A stretch of DNA of 64,000 bases, from contig NZ_SOFM01000007.1 of assembly GCF_004402705.1 (NCBI RefSeq), forward strand, positions 248,001-312,000, in the 5' to 3' direction. Of this stretch, positions 28,977 to 37,369 are shown piece by piece. The notes beneath the pieces were generated by a model. That model was not told the DNA's origin. It did no database searches and was given only the letters and a program-made list of their open reading frames with translations. The DNA is from Cryobacterium mannosilyticum (GTDB taxonomy: Bacteria > Actinomycetota > Actinomycetes > Actinomycetales > Microbacteriaceae). The translations under genes and the position numbers were made by a program. Within the stretch, counting starts at the first letter, position 1. The number at the start of each line of letters is the position of its first letter.

Positions 28977-29063
28977 GGTCAAATTCGACGGAGATTTTGG
29001 GAAAATCGTGGGTTTGAAGCCCGTGTCAAGGGTTTTCAGCCAGAATCTCCGTCGAATTCGACC
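28977..29063. repeat. Long intergenic palindrome between glyA and folD
   Basis: Bases 28977-28996 and 29044-29063 form a 20-bp inverted repeat with one mismatch (core AATTCGACGGAGATT), separated by 47 bases that contain a smaller GGGTT...AGCCC hairpin. It is too long and too symmetric for a simple terminator and lacks a U tract. Two other palindromes of similar architecture lie at 36590 and 37253, although with different arm sequences. Confidence 0.75.
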
Positions 29064-29138
29064 GGGCGGAACGGCCGAATTGGTTTGGCGAGTGCGGAGT
29101 TCTGCCGCGGTCGCGAGTTCTGAAGGATTGGATCACCC

Positions 29139-30023
29139 ATGAGCGCAATCACCCTCGACGGCGTCGCGACCGCGACGACGATCAAGAACGAACTGATCGA
29201 CCGCATCACCGACCTGCGGGCGCACGGGGTCGTGCCCGGGCTCGGCACCCTGCTCGTCGGCGACGACCCCGGCTCCCGCTCGTACGTCGCGGGCAAGCAC
29301 CGCGACTGCGCCGAAGTCGGCATCGAGTCGATCCGGATCGACCTGCCGGGGTCGGCGACGAGCGCGGATGTCCGCGCCGCCATCAAGGACCTCAACGCCA
29401 GCCGCGAAGTGACCGGCTACATCATCCAGCTGCCGCTCCCCGTCGGCCACAACGACAACGCCATGCTCGAACTCATCGATCCGTCCAAGGACGCCGACGG
29501 CCTGCACCCGACCAACCTCGGCCGGCTAGTGCTCGGCATCGAGGGCGAACTGCGCTCGCCCCTGCCGTGCACCCCGGCGGGCATCGTCGAACTGCTGCGC
29601 CGCTACGAGGTGCCGATCGTCGGCCGCAAGGTCGTCGTCGTCGGCCGCGGCCTCACCGTCGGCCGCCCGCTCGGCCTGCTCTTCACCCGCAAGGGCCTGG
29701 ACGCCACGGTCACCCTCACCCACTCGCGCACCGTCGACCTGGCCGGCGAGGTGCGTCGCGCCGACATCGTCGTCGCGGCGGTCGGGGTGCCGCACCTGAT
29801 CCAGGCCGACTGGGTCAAGCCGGGCGCCGCCGTGCTCGATGTGGGCATCACCCGGGTGACCGACCCGGAGACCGGCAAGGGCCGGCTGACCGGGGACGTG
29901 CATCCGGATGTCGCCGAGGTCGCCGGCCACCTCTCGCCCAACCCGCGCGGCGTCGGGCCGATGACCCGTGCCATGCTGCTGAGCAACGTCGTCAAGGCCG
30001 CCGAGCAGGCCCTGCGCCCCTGA
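29139..30023 (+). CDS. folD: Bifunctional methylene-THF dehydrogenase / methenyl-THF cyclohydrolase
   Basis: FolD oxidises 5,10-methylene-THF with NADP and hydrolyses the product to 10-formyl-THF. The 294-aa protein has the catalytic-lysine motif SRSYVAGKHRDCAEVGI, the substrate motif YIIQLPLPVG, PCTPAGIVELL, and the Rossmann segment VVVVGRGLTVGRPLG. In many homologues that loop reads GRSxxVG, so Gly stands where Ser is usual. It follows glyA and probably shares its riboswitch-controlled purpose, possibly with its own promoter because of the intervening palindrome. Confidence 0.96.
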   Translation: MSAITLDGVATATTIKNELIDRITDLRAHGVVPGLGTLLVGDDPGSRSYVAGKHRDCAEVGIESIRIDLPGSATSADVRAAIKDLNASREVTGYIIQLPLPVGHNDNAMLELIDPSKDADGLHPTNLGRLVLGIEGELRSPLPCTPAGIVELLRRYEVPIVGRKVVVVGRGLTVGRPLGLLFTRKGLDATVTLTHSRTVDLAGEVRRADIVVAAVGVPHLIQADWVKPGAAVLDVGITRVTDPETGKGRLTGDVHPDVAEVAGHLSPNPRGVGPMTRAMLLSNVVKAAEQALRP

Positions 30024-30039
30024 CGGGCCGCCCTGAAGT

Positions 30040-30059
30040 ACGCTCGGGAGAACGAGCGT
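30040..30059. terminator. Short hairpin after folD
   Basis: ACGCTCG (30040-30046) pairs exactly with CGAGCGT (30053-30059) around a 6-base loop, 17 bases after the folD stop. It is a weak candidate terminator that also lies just upstream of the GGAGG of the next gene. Confidence 0.35.
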
Positions 30060-30079
30060 GAAACCGGAGGTCGCCAGCC

Positions 30080-30958
30080 ATGTCAGAGCCGACAGCGATG
30101 AGCGGTGCGATGCCCGCACCCGCGCCCGCGCCGGGAACCGGACCGAGCGTGCGACTGGCCCTGTTCCAGGGCCGGGCCGAACCGCTGGACCTCCCGGCGA
30201 ACCTCGCCATGCTCGATCAGGCGGCCGGAGAGGCCAGGGCGGCCGGCGCCGACCTGCTGCTCACCCCCGAGCTCTTCGCCACCGGGTACGCCCCCGAGCT
30301 GATCCGCGACTCGGTCACGGCCGCTGCGGCCGCCGACCTCGACCGGGACCTGGCCGGCATCGCGGCCCGGCACGACATCGCCCTCGTCTACAGCGCGCCC
30401 GGCCAGGGACCGGCTGAGGCGCGCGGGATCACGTCCGCCCTCGTCGACCGCACCGGCCGGGTGCTGGCGCGCTACGTGAAGTCGCACCTGTTCGGGCCCG
30501 AGGAACGGGCGAGCTTCCGGCCCGGCACCGCACCGCCTCCGGTTGTCGACTTCCTCGGCCTGAAGATCGCCCTGCTGATCTGCTATGACGTGGAGTTCCC
30601 CGAGGTCGTGCGTGACGCCGCCCTGCACGGCGCGACCCTCGTGCTCGTGCCGACGGCGCTGACCCGCGGGTATGAGAACGTCGCCCGGGTGCTCGTGCCG
30701 GCCCGGGCCCTCGAGAACGCCGTCACGGTCGCCTACGCCAACCACGTCGGGGTCGAGGCCGGGCTCGACCTGGCCGGGGCCAGCGTGATCGTCGGACCCG
30801 ACGGCAACATCGTCGCGGACGCCGGCCGGGCCACGGGCCTCAGCTACGCGACCGTCACGGCCGCCGGGCCCGACGTGGACTATCTCGCCGACCGCCGGCC
30901 GGAGCTGTACCGGTCCTGGACCGACGCGGAGCACGACCGCGGCGGCAACTCCGCCTGA
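30080..30958 (+). CDS. davA: Nitrilase-superfamily amidase, 5-aminovaleramidase (DavA)-like
   Basis: The 292-aa carbon-nitrogen hydrolase has the Glu-Lys-Cys triad: Glu64 in LLTPELFATGY, Lys134 in YVKSHLFG and Cys168 in LLICYDVEFPE. The flanking pattern (LALFQGRAEPLDLPANLAML, then LVLVPTALT) resembles Pseudomonas DavA, which hydrolyses 5-aminovaleramide to 5-aminovalerate. The assignment rests on that resemblance plus the DavB-like monooxygenase 3.2 kb downstream. Taken alone, it could be another omega-amidase or aliphatic amidase. GGAGG lies 10 bases before the ATG. It is convergent with the pucR-type gene. Confidence 0.72.
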   Translation: MSEPTAMSGAMPAPAPAPGTGPSVRLALFQGRAEPLDLPANLAMLDQAAGEARAAGADLLLTPELFATGYAPELIRDSVTAAAAADLDRDLAGIAARHDIALVYSAPGQGPAEARGITSALVDRTGRVLARYVKSHLFGPEERASFRPGTAPPPVVDFLGLKIALLICYDVEFPEVVRDAALHGATLVLVPTALTRGYENVARVLVPARALENAVTVAYANHVGVEAGLDLAGASVIVGPDGNIVADAGRATGLSYATVTAAGPDVDYLADRRPELYRSWTDAEHDRGGNSA

Positions 30959-31002
30959 GCCCCGGCCCCCCGGGTCTGCCCCGGTCAGCCCCGGTGCCCC
31001 GG

Positions 31003-32535
31003 TCAGCCCAGGTAGCGCAGCGCGATCACCAGCTCGGCGCGCACCTCGGCGTCATCGAGGTCGCGGTCGAGCACCGCGCCGGCCTGCAGCACGTGCCGGC
31101 GCACGCTGTTGCGGTGCAGGCCGAGGAGACGACCGGATGCGTCCCAGTTGCCGTTCTGGGACAACCAGGCCCGCAGCACACCGAGCAGCAGCTCCGCCCG
31201 GGCAGGGGGCAGGCTCGTGACCGGTGCGAGCAGGGCGCGCGCGAAGACCTGCCCGGCCTCGCGGCCGATGAAGGCGTGCACGTCCCGGTGGCCGTCCTCG
31301 ACCAGCACAGACCTCGCATCCGTCACCGCCCGGTGGCGCAGGGCGGCGGCCTCATCGTGGGACCCCGGCAGGTCGCGGGCGGCGACGGCCCGGCCGACCA
31401 CGAACACCCAGCCGAGCTCCTCGAGCGGGGCCAGGTCGGCGCGGGTCACGGCCAGCGCCGTGATCGCGACCACGCCCTCGCCGGTGAGGGCCGCGAGCCG
31501 GGTCGCGAACAGCCCGCGCAGGGCGAGCAGTCGTGCGAGGGCGTCCGGTGCGGACAGGGGCGCCTCGCCGGCCGGGGCCACGCCGACGACGACCCGGAGT
31601 GGCACCGCCTGCTCCAGTCCCACCGCGTGCGCGACCAGGTCGGCGAGGGCGGCGGGCTCGGGGGCGGAGTCCAGCAGCAGGGTGACCGCGAGCTGCGCCG
31701 GGGCGATGTCGCCGGCCGTGCGCTGGCGGGCCAGCAGTTCCACCAGGCCCACCGTCGAACCCAGCACGCTCTGCTCGGCGGCGCCCCACTCCGGCCGGTG
31801 CCCCACGACCAGCGCGCCCAGGTTCGTGCCGTCGACGCTTCGCACCGGATGCGCCACCGCCGCGAGGCCGGTCTCGTCGGCGAGGTCGACCGCCACCCGG
31901 GGTCCGGAACCGGTCAGGAGCCGGTCGAGCACCGGGGCGAGCCGGTGCGCGTCGGGCGCGCCGGGCGACTGCGCCCTGACCTGCCGGTTGGCTCCCAACA
32001 GCACAGCCCAGGTGGCCAGGCGATCGGCCGCCACCATCAGGAGCTCGTGCTCCGGCCGGGGCTGCATCGTGGCCCGCATCAGGCGCTTGTTCGTGTCGGC
32101 GAGCGACTTGAGGGTCTCGACGCGTTTGAGCTCGAGGATCTCGGCGAAGGTGCGGGTGACCATGACGAACGGTGTGCCCTGGGCCACCACGAGCAGGGGC
32201 AGGGCCGCATCGGCGCAGGCGTCGACCAGTTCGGGCGGCACCTCGGAATGCACCGGGCTGAGGCCGAGGCCGAGCGCGCCGACCCGGGCCGCCACGAGGC
32301 GGGCGACGTAGTCACGGATGCCCGCCGCGTCGCCCGGTGTGATCGGGGTGCCCGCGGTGAGGAGCAGCTCGCCGCCGAGCAGGAACGGGGCAGGGTCGGC
32401 CAGCTCGCTGCAGGCAACCCACCGCAGTAGGGTGGGAGGGGCCGTCGCAGGTGCGGCCCTGACCCGCCCGGCCAGCCGCGAGAGCAGCTGGGCAAGGGTT
32501 ATCGTCGGCAGCCCGTCGGTTGAGGCTGGCAGCAT
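31003..32535 (-). CDS. PucR family transcriptional regulator
   Basis: The 510-aa protein has an N-terminal PucR sensor domain (ITLAQLLSRLAGRVRAAP, then LGGELLLTAGTPITPGDA). A central GAF-like/GGDEF-like region follows. The C-terminal PucR helix-turn-helix domain reads LLGVLRAWLSQNGNWDASGR and LLGLHRNSVRRHVLQAGAVL. Members activate purine, amino acid or amine catabolic genes in response to substrate. Its position between davA-like and permease/davB-like genes makes lysine or its breakdown products likely effectors. The ATG at 32535 gives the expected N-terminus. The longer ORF to 32658 is unsupported. Confidence 0.85.
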   Translation of the reverse strand: MLPASTDGLPTITLAQLLSRLAGRVRAAPATAPPTLLRWVACSELADPAPFLLGGELLLTAGTPITPGDAAGIRDYVARLVAARVGALGLGLSPVHSEVPPELVDACADAALPLLVVAQGTPFVMVTRTFAEILELKRVETLKSLADTNKRLMRATMQPRPEHELLMVAADRLATWAVLLGANRQVRAQSPGAPDAHRLAPVLDRLLTGSGPRVAVDLADETGLAAVAHPVRSVDGTNLGALVVGHRPEWGAAEQSVLGSTVGLVELLARQRTAGDIAPAQLAVTLLLDSAPEPAALADLVAHAVGLEQAVPLRVVVGVAPAGEAPLSAPDALARLLALRGLFATRLAALTGEGVVAITALAVTRADLAPLEELGWVFVVGRAVAARDLPGSHDEAAALRHRAVTDARSVLVEDGHRDVHAFIGREAGQVFARALLAPVTSLPPARAELLLGVLRAWLSQNGNWDASGRLLGLHRNSVRRHVLQAGAVLDRDLDDAEVRAELVIALRYLG

Positions 32536-32704
32536 CGTCCCATCATGCCTGCAGCATTGGAGCCCGTCAATTTGATCCCCGCGCAGCCCGCTGGTGCGAA
32601 TGGCCACCGAACCGGGCAGCGCCGGGCACTCCGCCCGCCGGGCCGGGCAATCCCGCAACCTACGCTGGCGACACCACCATCTTCAACGTCGGAACGGACT
32701 GTCA

Positions 32705-34207
32705 ATGACGACCACTAGCCTGCCCCGAACCGAGGCGAAAACCTCCCTGCGCACTCAGCTGGGCCGGCGTAAACCGATCGACCGGCTTCCGCACCCCGAC
32801 GAGTCGCCCCTGCCGCACGGCGACCTCAAGCGCAGCCTCGGCCTCTGGCAGCTCACCATGATCAGCGTCGGCGCCACGCTGGGCACCGGCATCTTCGTGA
32901 TCCTCGGTGCGTCGATCCCGCTCGCCGGGCCGGCGATCTGGATCGCCTTTCTGGTCGCCGGGGTCGCGGCCCTGCTCTCCGCCCTGTCCTACGCCGAGAT
33001 GGCCAGCTGCGTGCCGGCATCCGGTTCGAGCTATTCCTACGTCTACGCGACCATGGGCGAGGGCATCGCCTGGGTCTGCGGGTGGTGCCTGGTGCTCGAG
33101 TACGCCGTGTCGATCGCTGCCGTCGCCGTCGGCGCGGGCCAGTACATCAACGAGAGCCTCGCGACGTTCGGCCTGCACCTGCCGGACGCGATCGCCCAGC
33201 CGCCCGGCTTCGGCGGAGTGGTGAACCTGCCCGCCGCCGGTCTCGTGATCCTGTCGATGCTGCTGCTCATCCGTGGCGCGAAGGAAAGCGCCTGGGTGAA
33301 CACGGTGATGGTCGGCGTCAAGATCGTCATCCTGCTCATCTTCGTCGCGATCGCGTTCACTGCCTTCTCCGCCCGGAACTTCGAACCGCTCGCCCCGATG
33401 GGAGTCGCCGGGATCTCCGCGGCCGCATCCCGGCTGTTCTTCTCCTACATCGGCTTCGACGCCGCCTCCACCGCGGGGGAGGAGGCCCGGAACCCCCAGC
33501 GCGACCTGCCGAAGGCCATCATCCTGTCGATGCTGATCATCACCGGCATCTACATCCTGGTCGCGGTCGCCGCGATCGGGGCCCGGCCGTGGACCTGGTT
33601 CCACAGCGGCGAGGCGTCCCTCGTCGTCATCCTTCAGCAGCTCACCGGGCAGCCGTGGGTCGCCTTGCTGTTCTCCGTCGGGGCCGTGATCGCCATCGCC
33701 AGCATCGTGCTGACCGTGCTCTACGGCCAGACCCGGATCCTGATGACCATGTCCCGGGACGGCATGGTGCCCAGGGTGTTCGGCCGGATCTCCCCGCGCA
33801 CCAACACCCCCGTCGCCGGCACCCTCATCGTCGGGATCGTTGTCGCGGTCGCCGCCGCCCTGATCCCGCTCGGCGAGCTCGCCGATGCGACCAGCATCGG
33901 CACGCTCTGCGCCTTCGCGCTGGTCAACCTGTCCGTGATCTACCTCCGCCGGGCACGGCCCGAACTCCGGCGCTCCTACCAGGTCCCGTTCTACCCGTTG
34001 GTCCCGATCGCGGGTTTCGCCATGTGCGTCCTGCTCATGATCACCCTGGGCGGCACCACCTGGCTGGTCTTCGGAATCTGGATGCTCATTGGCACCGGCT
34101 TGTATTTCCTCTACGGTCGGAAGCACTCCGTCGTCGGTGCCCTGAGCGCCGAGGATTACGCGGAAGCATCCGACTTCTCCCTGTCGACAGTGAAGGCATC
34201 ACAATGA
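32705..34207 (+). CDS. APC family amino acid permease, probably for lysine
   Basis: The 500-aa protein has twelve to thirteen helices. LTMISVGATLGTGIFVILGA is the APC substrate motif, and FDAASTAGEEARNPQRDLPK is the conserved helix 6-7 loop of the cationic amino acid transporter (CAT/YfnA-like) group. The N-terminus is hydrophilic. The ATG at 32705 is the first sensible start, because the preceding ORF extension to 32594 is Arg/Gly-rich noise. The stop overlaps the ATG of the lysine-monooxygenase-like gene by 4 bases (ATGA), so uptake and oxidation are coupled. The cationic-group match and this context favour lysine. Confidence 0.82.
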   Translation: MTTTSLPRTEAKTSLRTQLGRRKPIDRLPHPDESPLPHGDLKRSLGLWQLTMISVGATLGTGIFVILGASIPLAGPAIWIAFLVAGVAALLSALSYAEMASCVPASGSSYSYVYATMGEGIAWVCGWCLVLEYAVSIAAVAVGAGQYINESLATFGLHLPDAIAQPPGFGGVVNLPAAGLVILSMLLLIRGAKESAWVNTVMVGVKIVILLIFVAIAFTAFSARNFEPLAPMGVAGISAAASRLFFSYIGFDAASTAGEEARNPQRDLPKAIILSMLIITGIYILVAVAAIGARPWTWFHSGEASLVVILQQLTGQPWVALLFSVGAVIAIASIVLTVLYGQTRILMTMSRDGMVPRVFGRISPRTNTPVAGTLIVGIVVAVAAALIPLGELADATSIGTLCAFALVNLSVIYLRRARPELRRSYQVPFYPLVPIAGFAMCVLLMITLGGTTWLVFGIWMLIGTGLYFLYGRKHSVVGALSAEDYAEASDFSLSTVKASQ

Positions 34208-35901
34208 CAATGGCATCCGAACTCCCTCACCCGCCGGTGCCCGGCGAGGCCGCGCGCCCGCCGATCACCATGCTGAACGCGGACTTCCCGTTCAGCTACG
34301 ACCACTACCTGGCGCACCCGGCCGGGCTCGGCCGGGTGCCCGACCTCAAGCTGGGCACCGAGGTGGCCGTCGTCGGCGCCGGGCTGTCCGGCGTGATCGC
34401 CGCCTACGAGCTGCTCCGGCTGGGCCTGAAGCCGATCGTCTACGAGGCCGCCCGGATCGGCGGCCGGCTGAAGACGGCCGAGTTCTCCGCGGCGCCCGGC
34501 GTGGTCGCCGACCTCGGCGGCATGCGCTTCCCCGAGTCGGGAAAGGCGTTCTACCACTACGTCGACACGGTCGGCCTGGAGACCCGGGAGTTCCCGAATC
34601 CGCTGTCCGCCGTGACGCCGAGCACTCTGATCGAGCTGGAGGGCAAGGCCCACTATGCGGAGACGGCCGACGACCTGCCGCCGTTCTTCACCGAGGTTGC
34701 CGAGGCCTGGCGGCGGGCACTGCGCGAGGAGGTCGACTTCGATGCCATGCAGGACGCTCTCCGCACCCGTGACGTCGCCACGATCAAGCGGATCTGGAAC
34801 CGGATCGTCGCCGAACTCGACGAGCAGACCTTCTATGGTTTCATTGCCGGCAGCGCCGCTTTCAGGGAGAAGTCCTTCGCCCACCGGGAGGCCTTCGGGC
34901 AGGTCGGCTTCGGCACAGGCGGCTGGGACACCGACTTCTCCAACTCGATCCTCGAGATCCTGCGGGTGGTCTTCACCGACGCGGACGACAAGCACCGGCG
35001 CATCCTCGGCGGGGCGCAGCGGCTGCCCGACGGCCTCTGGTCGCACGCCCCCGACGACCTGGTGCATTGGCCGAAGGGTACCTCGGTCGCGAGCCTGAAC
35101 GGCGGGGTGCCGCGCGGCGCCGTCGCCTCGATCAAGCGGGGCGAGGACGGCGGCATCCGGATCACCGAGAAGTGGGGGGCGACTCGCGAATTCGAGGCGG
35201 CCATCGTCACCTGCCAGTCCTGGCTGCTCTCCGCCCGGATCGACACGGAGGAGACTCTCTTCGCGCCGGAGATGTGGACGGCGATCGAGCGCAGCCACTA
35301 CATGCAGTCGTCCAAGACCTTCGTCATGGTGGACCGCCCGTTCTGGAACGACATCGACCCGGAGACCGGCCGGCACGTGCTGAGCATGACGCTGACCGAC
35401 CGGCTGCCGCGGGCGACCTACCTGCTCGACGACGGCCCGGACAAGCCCGCGGTCATCCTGCTCTCCTACACCTGGAACGACGACGCGCTGAAGTTCCTCT
35501 CGCTCAGCGCGGACGAGCGCACCGACCTCATGCTGCACTCGCTGAAGAAGATCTACCCCACCGTGGACATCGCCTCCCACATCGTGGGTGAGCCGATCAC
35601 GGTGTCGTGGGAGGCGGACCCCAACTTCATGGGCGCGTTCAAGAACAACCTGCCCGGTCATTACCGCTACCAGGAACGGCTCTTCGGGCACTTCGTGCAG
35701 GACGGATTGCCGGAGGCGCAGCGCGGCGTCTTCCTCGCCGGCGACGACATCTCCTTCACCGCGGGCTGGGCCGAGGGCGCGGTGACCACGGCCCTCAACG
35801 CGGTCTGGGGCACGGTGCGGCACCTCGGCGGGCAATCGGCGGCCGAGAACCCGGGACCCGGCGACGTCTGGGACGAACTGGCGCCGGTCGTCCTGGACTG
35901 A
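34204..35901 (+). CDS. davB: FAD-dependent L-lysine 2-monooxygenase (DavB-like)
   Basis: The 565-aa flavoprotein of the monoamine/L-amino acid oxidase superfamily has the FAD dinucleotide site VAVVGAGLSGVIAAYELLRL followed by YEAARIGGRLKT, and the C-terminal FAD motif GVFLAGDDISFTAGWAEGAV. Several long stretches match Pseudomonas lysine 2-monooxygenase as I remember it: ADFPFSYDHYLAHPAGLG, FGQVGFGTGGWDTDF and MQSSKTFVMVDRPFW. The reaction would be lysine plus O2 to 5-aminovaleramide and CO2. A tryptophan 2-monooxygenase is the main alternative, but the DavA-like amidase and the cationic amino acid permease favour lysine. Confidence 0.82.
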   Translation: MTMASELPHPPVPGEAARPPITMLNADFPFSYDHYLAHPAGLGRVPDLKLGTEVAVVGAGLSGVIAAYELLRLGLKPIVYEAARIGGRLKTAEFSAAPGVVADLGGMRFPESGKAFYHYVDTVGLETREFPNPLSAVTPSTLIELEGKAHYAETADDLPPFFTEVAEAWRRALREEVDFDAMQDALRTRDVATIKRIWNRIVAELDEQTFYGFIAGSAAFREKSFAHREAFGQVGFGTGGWDTDFSNSILEILRVVFTDADDKHRRILGGAQRLPDGLWSHAPDDLVHWPKGTSVASLNGGVPRGAVASIKRGEDGGIRITEKWGATREFEAAIVTCQSWLLSARIDTEETLFAPEMWTAIERSHYMQSSKTFVMVDRPFWNDIDPETGRHVLSMTLTDRLPRATYLLDDGPDKPAVILLSYTWNDDALKFLSLSADERTDLMLHSLKKIYPTVDIASHIVGEPITVSWEADPNFMGAFKNNLPGHYRYQERLFGHFVQDGLPEAQRGVFLAGDDISFTAGWAEGAVTTALNAVWGTVRHLGGQSAAENPGPGDVWDELAPVVLD

Positions 35902-35959
35902 CCGGCTGGGGGTGCCGGCTGAGGGTGCCGGCTCGCCGTTCGAGTCGGCCCCTGCTGGC

Positions 35960-36508
35960 TCAGTCCTGCGTGGCGGCGAAGGAGCCGGAGTGCAGGGCGG
36001 AGTGCTCCCGATAGGCCTCGGCGTTGTGACGGATGCCGGCCACCTCGTCATCCGTCAGTGCCCGGCGCACCTTCGCCGGCACGCCGGCAACCAGCGAATG
36101 CGGCGGCACGACGCTGCCCTCGAGCACGACGGCCCCCGCGGCGATGAGGGAGCCCGCGCCGATGACGGCGCCGTTGAGGATGGTCGCCGACATGCCCACG
36201 AGCACGTCGTCCTCGATCGTGCAGCCGTGCAGCACGGCGCCGTGGCCGACGGAGACGCCCTGGCCGACGATCAGCGGGAAGCCGTGATCGACGTGGCAGG
36301 AGACGTTGTCCTGCAGGTTCGAGCCGGCCCCGATCCGGATCGGCTCGGCCTCGGCGCGGAGCACCGCGTTGTACCAGATGCTGGCGTGCTCGGCCAGGAT
36401 GACGTGGCCGACGAGCACGGCGCCGGGGGCGACGAACGCGGTGGCGGCCACGCTCGGTCCGGGGCGGTCGGAGAGGGTGATGATGCGGGCGGCGTTGTCG
36501 GCAGTCAT
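35960..36508 (-). CDS. Gamma-class carbonic anhydrase-like protein
   Basis: The 182-aa left-handed beta-helix protein is built of hexapeptide repeats. The zinc-ligand motifs of the gamma-carbonic anhydrase family are present: NLQDNVSCHVDHG and VSVGHGAVLHGCTI. Related proteins (YrdA/PaaY) have carbonic anhydrase or thioesterase activity, so the exact reaction is uncertain. I chose the ATG at 36508 (MTADNAAR). The ORF extension to 36589 is low-complexity. It is convergent with davB and isolated. Confidence 0.85.
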   Translation of the reverse strand: MTADNAARIITLSDRPGPSVAATAFVAPGAVLVGHVILAEHASIWYNAVLRAEAEPIRIGAGSNLQDNVSCHVDHGFPLIVGQGVSVGHGAVLHGCTIEDDVLVGMSATILNGAVIGAGSLIAAGAVVLEGSVVPPHSLVAGVPAKVRRALTDDEVAGIRHNAEAYREHSALHSGSFAATQD

Positions 36509-36589
36509 ATGCGCCAGCCTAGTGCGCGGCCTCCCCGCGCGGCCGACCTCGCGTCCGGCTTCGCCCGCGCATCTGCCCAGCATCTGCAC

Positions 36590-36642
36590 CGCCGAACTGT
36601 GAGAAATGCGCCCCGAGAACCGGCTCTACTCACAGTTCGGCG
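36590..36642. repeat. Intergenic palindrome, copy 1 (CGCCGAACTGTGAG family)
   Basis: CGCCGAACTGTGAG (36590-36603) and its exact complement (36629-36642) are separated by 25 GC-rich bases. The same arm, with a slightly longer match, occurs again at 37253-37318, on the other side of the YbaK gene. This indicates a repeated extragenic palindrome rather than a gene-specific terminator. Confidence 0.8.
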
Positions 36643-36728
36643 AAGATTCAGCGGCGCTGGGGTCGGGCGGGGCGGGCGAGGAACGGCGGATGCCGGCAGA
36701 GGCCGGGTGGGACGTCTAGTCTGGCTGC

Positions 36729-37205
36729 ATGGTCAACACCGCTCATCCCGCCGTCGACCGGGTGCGTGCGGCACTTCGCGGCCACGGCCTCGATCCCGAG
36801 ATCCGCTGGTTCGACGACGCGGCCACGACCGCGCCGGCCGCCGCGGCCGCGCTCGGCATCGAGGTCGGCGCGATCGCGAACTCGCTCGTCTTCCTGCTCG
36901 ACGACGAGCCGCTGCTGGTCCTGACCTCCGGCGCCCACCGGGTCGACGCGCAGTGGCTGGGGGAGCGCCTCGGCGGCACCATCGGTCGCGCGTCGAAGGA
37001 CATGGTCAAGGCTGCCACCGGTCAGGTGATCGGCGGGGTCGCCCCGGTGGGGCATCCGTCGCCGCTTCGGACACTGGTGGATGTCGCGCTCGCCGAGTTC
37101 CCGGTGGTCTGGGCCGCCGCGGGCCATGCCCACACCGTCTTCCCGACCACCTTCGACGAGCTGGTGCGGATCACCGCCGGCGAACCGACCGTCGTGGCGC
37201 CCTGA
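36729..37205 (+). CDS. YbaK/EbsC-type aminoacyl-tRNA deacylase
   Basis: The 158-aa trans-editing domain protein hydrolyses mischarged tRNAs, for example Cys- or Ala-tRNAPro. Family features are the alternating acyl-tRNA-binding core IANSLVFLLDDEPLLVLTSG, the conserved catalytic lysine in SKDMVKAATGQVIGGVAPVG, and AAAGHAHTVFPTTFDELVRIT at the C-terminus. The precise tRNA is not readable. It is flanked on both sides by members of one palindromic repeat family. Confidence 0.87.
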   Translation: MVNTAHPAVDRVRAALRGHGLDPEIRWFDDAATTAPAAAAALGIEVGAIANSLVFLLDDEPLLVLTSGAHRVDAQWLGERLGGTIGRASKDMVKAATGQVIGGVAPVGHPSPLRTLVDVALAEFPVVWAAAGHAHTVFPTTFDELVRITAGEPTVVAP

Positions 37206-37252
37206 ACGTCCCGCACCCCTGAACGTCCTGCTCCTCCAAGCGTCCCGAGCAC

Positions 37253-37318
37253 CGCCGAGCTGTGAGAAAGTCCGCCCTTTGCCCCCGGGGTTTCGGCGGC
37301 CTTTCTCACAGTTCGGCG
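37253..37318. repeat. Intergenic palindrome, copy 2 (CGCCGAACTGTGAG family)
   Basis: The arms at 37253-37270 and 37301-37318 pair over 18 bases with one mismatch (CGCCGAGCTGTGAGAAAG and its complement). The loop adds a further CCGCC/GGCGG pairing. The arms are the same sequence as those of the element at 36590. The element is followed by a purine-rich tract (37319-37368) of GGAGGTGTGGGAGGTGAGG type, before the galK stop. Confidence 0.8.
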
Positions 37319-37369
37319 AGGGAGGTGTGGGAGGTGAGGGTGAGGGAGGTATGGAGGGGAGGGGAGGCG

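Noticed and set aside
34204..35901. Tryptophan 2-monooxygenase of an indole-acetamide pathway
   Set aside because: The motifs recall lysine monooxygenase more closely, and the permease is of the cationic amino acid type; kept only as the alternative.
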